Positions 63,721-64,000 of a stretch of 64,000 nucleotides of DNA are shown here, piece by piece (the stretch's first letter is position 1; each line of letters starts with the position of its first letter). Location of the stretch: assembly GCA_026984035.1 (NCBI GenBank), contig JALSSW010000040.1:1-64000 (forward strand). The letters are read 5' to 3'. A program made the translations under genes and the position numbers. The stretch comes from Planctomycetota bacterium (GTDB taxonomy: Bacteria > Planctomycetota > UBA1135 > GCA-002748355). The notes under the pieces are model-generated. The model worked only from the letters and a program-made list of their open reading frames with translations, was not told the origin of the DNA and ran no database searches.

Positions 63721-64000
63721 TGAAAGTGACACGTGAAACCTTATTGGATCCCAAAAAGCGGGTTCGACCGATCGATATTCGGCAGGCGAAGGGTTTGGAT
63801 ACCTTCCTTGAGCAGATGGGGGGGACGAGTTTCCAAGCCCGTAACCTTGCACGGGCGCGGGAACTCTTGGACGAAGCTCTCCGTGAAGAGGACTGTGCCA
63901 TCTTTCTCTGTTTGGCGGGCTCTTTGGTCTCCGCAGGCTTGGGCAAGGTCCTAACAACCCTGGTGGAGAACAACATGGTGGATGCCATCGTTTCCACGGG
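63721..64000 (+). CDS. Deoxyhypusine synthase-like protein, N-terminal part
   Basis: The first 93 codons of a gene running off the right edge. The sequence shows the N-terminal pattern of the deoxyhypusine synthase family: FLEQMGGTSFQARNLARARELL, then CAIFLCLAGSLVSAGLGKVLTTLVENNMVDAIVSTG, where the family reads i-x-L-x-l-x-G-a-x-v-p-a-G-l ... l-i ... v-D-x-i-V-s-T-G. True DHS modifies eIF5A in eukaryotes and archaea; bacteria have homologues that probably act on spermidine-type amines (homospermidine synthase-like) or have unknown roles. The NAD-binding and catalytic lysine parts are outside the window, so activity cannot be judged. Confidence 0.85.

Overview
The window is a dense bacterial chromosome segment (about 50 protein genes, short gaps, many 1-4 bp overlaps, moderate-to-high GC). 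No tRNA, rRNA, IS element or CRISPR array was recognised. The mix suggests a Gram-negative, deep-branching bacterium, most likely Planctomycetota-like: AsmA-type envelope protein, GmhA heptose isomerase and phosphatidylserine decarboxylase; several secreted proteins with carboxypeptidase-regulatory-like folds, an FG-GAP protein, DUF1573 and DUF1579 proteins; an ECF sigma factor next to a zinc anti-sigma-like protein; and an FHA-AAA-Fis regulator. This taxonomic call is inference from gene content only.

Layout. 1-2.6 kb: threonine catabolism (tdh, partial kbl) and methylthioadenosine phosphorylase. 2.6-10.5 kb: an unusual repeat protein, an AsmA-like protein, a Fic-like protein without its active site, and two secreted proteins. 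10.7-18.2 kb: a leftward run FHA/AAA regulator - cysteine desulfurase - ThiI - MutS - RmlC-like epimerase. 18.4-23 kb: hypothetical and large secreted proteins. 23-28.5 kb: short QueG-like iron-sulfur protein, UMF1-type transporter, pyruvate phosphate dikinase, lipoprotein. 28.5-34.5 kb: DUF1573 and DUF1579 proteins, delta-1-pyrroline-5-carboxylate dehydrogenase, small membrane and zinc-ribbon proteins. 34.4-39.3 kb: full-length QueG, ECF sigma factor plus cytosolic zinc-motif/TPR protein, small hypotheticals. 39.3-46.5 kb: glutamine synthetase, GmhA, a thioredoxin-like protein split by an in-frame TGA, phosphatidylserine decarboxylase, HEAT-repeat and DUF3299-like proteins. 46.6-55.3 kb: a glycan locus with a 1639-residue multidomain glycosyltransferase fusion followed by two GT4 and one GT2 enzymes. 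55.3-64 kb: FG-GAP protein, FTCD-like protein, GpmI, M28 peptidase, large lipoprotein, and the start of a deoxyhypusine-synthase-like gene.

The most notable observation is at 42899-43843 (minus strand). Two ORFs that look like a truncated secreted protein and a separate hypothetical are in the same frame, separated by one TGA. Read through, the TGA falls at the first redox position of a thioredoxin-type motif (U-G-P-C), and a perfect 7-bp hairpin with a G in the second loop position begins 19 nt downstream. This fits a secreted thioredoxin-fold selenoprotein that ordinary gene calling would cut in two. No selA, selB, selC or selD is in the window, so this remains a strong prediction. Secondary points of interest are the catalytically degenerate Fic and AAA regulator proteins, the G-G-D/N-D-x-Y repeat protein, and the glycosyltransferase fusion.
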